A stretch of DNA of 8,440 nt, taken from positions 1-8,440 of the forward strand of contig JAFPCE010000096.1 in NCBI GenBank assembly GCA_017390245.1, read 5' to 3'. This document shows, one piece after another, positions 5,489 through 8,440 of this stretch (positions are counted from its first letter, which is position 1; every line of letters begins with the position of its first letter). Position numbers and translations under genes: made by a program. Source of the DNA: Selenomonadaceae bacterium (GTDB lineage: Bacteria > Bacillota > Negativicutes > Selenomonadales > Selenomonadaceae). The notes under the pieces are model-generated. The model was not told the DNA's origin. It worked only from the letters and a program-made list of their open reading frames with translations, and did no database searches.

Positions 5489-6358
5489 TTATTTCTGCTG
5501 TAACAGGGTTTCGGCGATGAGACACAGGAGGATGAGGGTGGCGCCTATGAGGCCTATGGTGGTGAGGGTTTCTCCTAGGATGAGGAAGGAGAACAGGGCA
5601 GTGAGGACTGGGCAGATACACTGGATGAGGGCTACGGTGCTGGAGGAGATGCCTTCCAGGGCTGCATTTTGCAGCAGGTAACCGCCGATGGTGCAGGCCA
5701 GGCCCAGGTAGGCCACAATAGCCCATACCATTGGTGTGGCTGGGGAGAAGTCATAGCCTCCTGGTACAAAGGCAGCGGCTATGAGGGTGATGATGGTGGT
5801 GGCGAAGGTCTGGGTGGCAGTGAGGGCTAAGGGATCTGCCTTGGCTATGGCAGACTGGCCAAATACCAGGGAGGCTGCAATCATGAAGCCTGACAGCAGG
5901 GAAAAGACCTCTCCTAAGCCAAAGCTGCTGATGCCATTTTCAGCCACGCCGCAGAGACAGTAGAGGCCAATGAGCATCATTCCCAGCACAGGCAGGTGCT
6001 TCCAGCTGTAGGGAGTTCTATATGCTATAAAAGCCAGAATTGGAGTGAAAACGATAGCTAGGGAGCAGAGAAAGGCTACTGTAGTGGCTGCTGTGAGGCT
6101 GATGGCAAGATTTCCTACCAGATATGCCAGGCCAATGGCTATGCTAGGCAAAAGCAGAGGCTTAACTGGATATTGGCGGAATTTATGGTATAAAGGCTTG
6201 CCAGCAAAGATTAGTAGTGCCAGAGAGGCAATGATATAACGCCCTGCCAGGGCTGGATATACTGGCAATATAGCAAAGGCAAATTTAGAAATAGGATCAC
6301 CAAAGCCATAAATAAGGCTCTGGGCTAAAACACAGATAACGGCGATTCTTGCTGACAT
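5489..6358 (-). CDS. EamA-family drug/metabolite transporter (DMT superfamily)
   Basis: This 289-residue integral membrane protein has the length and pattern of the ten-helix DMT exporters: two tandem EamA repeats of about 140 residues, nearly all hydrophobic with small polar breaks. The C-terminal repeat carries ALIQCICPVLTALFSF followed by LILGETLT (about 243-267), the conserved 'P..a.l.s...lgE.l' pattern of the family, and then IGATLILLCLI. The first repeat has a similar region around LAISLTAATTVAFLCSLAIVF. Members export amino acids, metabolites or toxic compounds, and the substrate cannot be predicted here. GGAG is spaced 8 bases before the ATG, which supports this start. It is divergent from the phosphate transporter and lies upstream of the ferredoxin on the same strand. 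I see nothing that ties it to the metal locus. Confidence 0.88.
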   Translation of the reverse strand: MSARIAVICVLAQSLIYGFGDPISKFAFAILPVYPALAGRYIIASLALLIFAGKPLYHKFRQYPVKPLLLPSIAIGLAYLVGNLAISLTAATTVAFLCSLAIVFTPILAFIAYRTPYSWKHLPVLGMMLIGLYCLCGVAENGISSFGLGEVFSLLSGFMIAASLVFGQSAIAKADPLALTATQTFATTIITLIAAAFVPGGYDFSPATPMVWAIVAYLGLACTIGGYLLQNAALEGISSSTVALIQCICPVLTALFSFLILGETLTTIGLIGATLILLCLIAETLLQQK

Positions 6359-6389
6359 GTCAAAGGCTCCTTTATTGATAATGTTTTAT

Positions 6390-6417
6390 ATGATACCACA
6401 AGTAAAGAAATTGTGAA
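6390..6417 (-). promoter_or_regulatory. Candidate promoter for the EamA transporter
   Basis: On the minus strand, TTCACA (6417-6412) and TATCAT (6395-6390) are 16 bases apart, each one mismatch from consensus. Predicted start is near 6383, giving a leader of about 25 bases that contains the AAAGGAG ribosome site. Confidence 0.5.
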
Positions 6418-6424
6418 GATGATT

Positions 6425-6452
6425 TTGCAAAAAATTTACAGAGGGATATAAT
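6425..6452 (+). promoter_or_regulatory. Candidate promoter for the Na+/phosphate cotransporter
   Basis: TTGCAA (6425-6430) and a perfect TATAAT (6447-6452) are 16 bases apart. The -10 overlaps a 10-bp palindrome, ATAATATTAT (6448-6457). A second TATAAT at 6462-6467 has no well-spaced -35. The leader would be about 55 bases. Confidence 0.55.
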
Positions 6453-6498
6453 ATTATCATGTATAATTTTGGTTAAATAATTTTCACAGATAAAGGAT

Positions 6499-6503
6499 GG
6501 AGG
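6499..6503 (+). promoter_or_regulatory. Ribosome-binding site of the Na+/phosphate cotransporter
   Basis: GGAGG lies 10 bases before the ATG at 6514 and 7 bases before an in-frame TTG at 6511. Spacing slightly favours TTG, codon preference favours ATG, and the products differ by one residue. Confidence 0.6.
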
Positions 6504-6513
6504 ACGTTTTTTG

Positions 6514-8211
6514 ATGGATGCTAATCTAAAAATACTCTTTGGCTTAATGGGCGGTCTGGCCATGTTCCTATATGGCATGAACGCTATGAGTGATTCTCTC
6601 CAGAAGGTTGCTGGTGAGAGAATGAAGCGTATTTTAGGCTTTTTAACGAAAAATCCGATTATGGGTGCTTTTGCTGGTGCACTGGTTACAGCAGTTCTGC
6701 AGTCTAGTTCAGCTACTACAGTTATGACTATTGGTTTTGTGGCAGCAAGGCTTATCAGCCTGCCACAGGCTATTTCAGTTATTTTTGGTGCAAATATTGG
6801 TACAACTATGACTGCCCAGCTGGTGGCTTTTAAGCTGAGCAATTACATTTATCCAATTATTTTCATTGGTTTTCTGGTAAACTTCGCAGCTAAGAAGGAA
6901 CGCATTAAAAATATTGGTATGGTTATCTTTTCCTTTGGTCTGCTGTTTGAAGGTATTGAAATCATGGGCCATGTAATGAAGCCTATTGCCAAGAGCCCTG
7001 TTTTCCTGGATATGATGGCTCAGGTTATTGATAATCCGATTCTGGGAGTTGGCTTAGGTGCTATTATGACCATTGTGGTGCAAAGCTCCTCTGCTACCAT
7101 TGCTGTGCTGCAGAATTTTGCGGCTCAGGCTGGTCCAGACGGCAGTTCCAGTATCATTGGCCTGGCAGGTGCTATTCCAATTCTCCTAGGTGATAATATT
7201 GGTACTACCATTACAGCGTTGCTGGCTACTATTGGCCAGAGCCGCAATGCCAAGCGTACAGCCTTAGCCCACAGTGTGTTTAATATCAGCGGTACTATTG
7301 TATGTTTGTTTTTAATACCTGTACTGGCAGAGTTTGTCCGCATGATTTCTCCAACAGGGCCTGAAACACAGATTATTGGCCGTCAGATAGCTAATGCCCA
7401 TACTGTGTTTAACATTGCCTGCACCCTTTTGTGGCTGCCACTGATTCCTGTCATGGTGAAGATTGTGCGCTGGCTGGTAAGGGGCGAGGATGAGGAAGAG
7501 CCGGTGCCAGAGCAGACCATTCAGTTCCTGGATGATAATATCCTGGGCCAGCCTGTAGCTGCTATTTTCATGATCAGCCAGGAGGTTGAGCGCATGGGCG
7601 GCTTTGTTACAGAGCAGATTCATTCCCTGCGGGAGGATGTTAATGGCAATACCCTGCTGGCGAAAATTTATCCTTTGCATTACCGTGAAATTCATGATAT
7701 CCATGAAAAAATTGCTTCCTATATCGCCCAGCTTTTAAGCCAGGGCAACCTGACCAAGCATCAGTCGGAGCAGGCGGTAGCGCTGCTGTTTGTGGCCAAT
7801 AATATCAACCGCGTTTCAGAAAGACTTTATGATTTATTTGATAATTACCAGATGGTTATGCGCCGGGGCAAGAGCTTCAGCCCTGAGGCCATTGAGGATT
7901 TGGACAAAAACATCAGCCTCTGCCAGGGACTTTTTGATAAGGTATTAGAAGCTGTAGTTAGTGCAGATAAGGAAACAGCTATGAACGTCATTAAGGACCA
8001 GACTGCAGTCCGGAAGAGCAAAAGCGATGCCAGCCTGGCTCACATCAAGCGCATGGAACAGAGCCTGTGCGATGGGGCACTGAGTGTTGAGTACAATGCT
8101 ATTTTATTCTGCATTGACCGTATCACTGACAGCTGCATCAGCGTGGCTGAGGAGGTGCAGTCCAATAAATACCTGACCAGAGCGGTAAGCCCTGAGGAAG
8201 ATGAGGCATAA
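6514..8211 (+). CDS. Na+/phosphate cotransporter with C-terminal PhoU-like domain (NptA/YjbB type)
   Basis: The 565-residue protein has two parts. The first, about residues 1-325, is an inner-membrane domain with two Na/Pi-cotransporter repeats. Each has the hallmark motif, QSSSATT (63-69) and QSSSATI (190-196), followed by GANIGTT (92-98) and GDNIGTT (226-232). These inverted repeats form the substrate and sodium sites of the family (PF02690). The second part, about 345-550, is a cytoplasmic helical region resembling PhoU, joined by an acidic linker (GEDEEEPVPE). Length matches E. coli YjbB (about 543). The role is low-affinity phosphate movement coupled to Na+, with the PhoU part likely regulatory. 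YjbB has been tied to phosphate export, so direction is open. The ATG at 6514 is preferred over TTG at 6511. It is divergent from the EamA gene, and no Pho box was recognised. Confidence 0.92.
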   Translation: MDANLKILFGLMGGLAMFLYGMNAMSDSLQKVAGERMKRILGFLTKNPIMGAFAGALVTAVLQSSSATTVMTIGFVAARLISLPQAISVIFGANIGTTMTAQLVAFKLSNYIYPIIFIGFLVNFAAKKERIKNIGMVIFSFGLLFEGIEIMGHVMKPIAKSPVFLDMMAQVIDNPILGVGLGAIMTIVVQSSSATIAVLQNFAAQAGPDGSSSIIGLAGAIPILLGDNIGTTITALLATIGQSRNAKRTALAHSVFNISGTIVCLFLIPVLAEFVRMISPTGPETQIIGRQIANAHTVFNIACTLLWLPLIPVMVKIVRWLVRGEDEEEPVPEQTIQFLDDNILGQPVAAIFMISQEVERMGGFVTEQIHSLREDVNGNTLLAKIYPLHYREIHDIHEKIASYIAQLLSQGNLTKHQSEQAVALLFVANNINRVSERLYDLFDNYQMVMRRGKSFSPEAIEDLDKNISLCQGLFDKVLEAVVSADKETAMNVIKDQTAVRKSKSDASLAHIKRMEQSLCDGALSVEYNAILFCIDRITDSCISVAEEVQSNKYLTRAVSPEEDEA

Positions 8212-8287
8212 TAAAAACGCCTAGTGTGAATATGGCGTAAAAATGGTATAACATGAGTATATTTTTAGCAGGTTTTGCAAAAAAGAT

Positions 8288-8316
8288 TTGACAACATACC
8301 ATAACTATATTAATAT
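8288..8316 (+). promoter_or_regulatory. Candidate sigma-A promoter for typA
   Basis: A perfect TTGACA (8288-8293) and TAATAT (8311-8316, 4 of 6) are 17 bases apart. Predicted start is near 8323, leaving a leader of about 80 bases before the ATG at 8404. The 76 bases between the cotransporter stop and this promoter hold only a 5-bp hairpin, ACGCC (8217-8221) with GGCGT (8234-8238). Confidence 0.62.
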
Positions 8317-8345
8317 TTATATGTTAATTTGAATGTGTGTTTAAC

Positions 8346-8376
8346 AAGGGGAGGCATTTTGACTCCCTTTTTTCTA
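8346..8376 (+). terminator. Intrinsic-terminator-like hairpin in the typA leader
   Basis: AAGGGGAG (8346-8353) pairs with CTCCCTTT (8363-8370) through 8 pairs, one of them G-T, around a 9-base loop. TTTTTT follows the CCC (8368-8373). It lies after the predicted promoter and before the start codon, so it may act as an attenuator. It could also end read-through from the phosphate transporter gene. Confidence 0.62.
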
Positions 8377-8403
8377 TCTTAATGTGGGAGGAATTACATT
8401 TTA

Positions 8404-8440
8404 ATGAGTAAGAACGAGAACTTGAGAAATATTGCGATTA
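8404..8440 (+). CDS. typA: GTP-binding protein TypA/BipA, N-terminal fragment (cut by window edge)
   Basis: Only 12 complete codons are visible: MSKNENLRNIAI. The string LRNIAI is the opening of the TypA/BipA GTPase, which in other species continues IAHVDHGKTTL (the P-loop). LepA differs here (typically RNFSIIAH), so TypA is preferred. TypA is a ribosome-associated translational GTPase of about 600 residues involved in stress and low-temperature growth and ribosome assembly. The ribosome site GGGAGG (8386-8391) stands 12 bases before the ATG, longer than usual but with no better start nearby. The leader contains a terminator-like hairpin. The rest of the gene lies outside the window, so its integrity cannot be judged. 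Confidence 0.75.
   Translation, partial: MSKNENLRNIAI

Noticed and set aside
5489..6239. Open frames opposite and inside the EamA gene on both strands
   Set aside because: They overlap a full-length recognisable transporter, have biased composition (His/Pro- or Arg/Ala-rich), and no ribosome sites or family motifs.
8359..8382. Seven-codon TTG-initiated leader peptide before typA
   Set aside because: Its apparent ribosome site is the left arm of the terminator hairpin and the codons are just the stem and T-run.
1..8440. Insertion sequence, prophage, CRISPR array, tRNA or toxin-antitoxin pair
   Set aside because: No transposase, terminal repeats, regularly spaced repeats, tRNA cloverleaf or small paired genes were seen. 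Composition is fairly even across the genes.

Overview
The window looks like chromosome from an anaerobic diderm Firmicute (Negativicutes-like). The first frame reads as the end of a TonB-dependent outer-membrane receptor, so the cell has an outer membrane. Yet ribosome-binding sites are strong GGAGG types, the promoters are sigma-A-like, and ferredoxin-type Fe-S proteins are present. The genus cannot be fixed from the sequence alone.

Left half, plus strand (1-4475): an envelope-spanning uptake locus. In order it holds the receptor 3' end, a lipoprotein substrate-binding protein, an ABC ATPase, a FecCD/BtuC-type permease, and a CbiK-family tetrapyrrole metal chelatase that carries a signal peptide and so should act in the periplasm. 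ATPase and permease overlap by one base. A Fur-box-like sequence (14 of 19 bases) follows the permease stop, ahead of cbiK. The cargo could be haem, another iron chelate, or cobalt/corrinoid. No cobalamin riboswitch is visible, and the Fur-like site leans towards iron or haem. A near-perfect long hairpin terminator ends the block.

Middle, minus strand (6358-4622): an EamA-type drug/metabolite transporter, then a two-gene redox unit made of a 66-aa 2[4Fe-4S] ferredoxin and a 191-aa membrane protein with CxxxC and CxxCP motifs. Together these two resemble one NapH-like protein split in two. Their promoter carries two palindromes. The unit converges on cbiK, and a G-quadruplex-type G-run array lies just past its 3' end.

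Right part, plus strand (6514-8440): a Na+/phosphate cotransporter with a C-terminal PhoU-like domain, divergent from the EamA gene with back-to-back promoters. It is followed by a good promoter, an intrinsic-terminator-like hairpin, and the first 12 codons of typA (bipA), cut by the window edge.

If the parts work together, the receptor, binding protein and permease/ATPase move a metal or tetrapyrrole across both membranes, and the periplasmic CbiK handles metal insertion, removal or binding on the way. The convergent ferredoxin/membrane pair might supply electrons, but that link rests only on adjacency and a shared 8-base motif. No mobile element, CRISPR array, tRNA or rRNA was seen.
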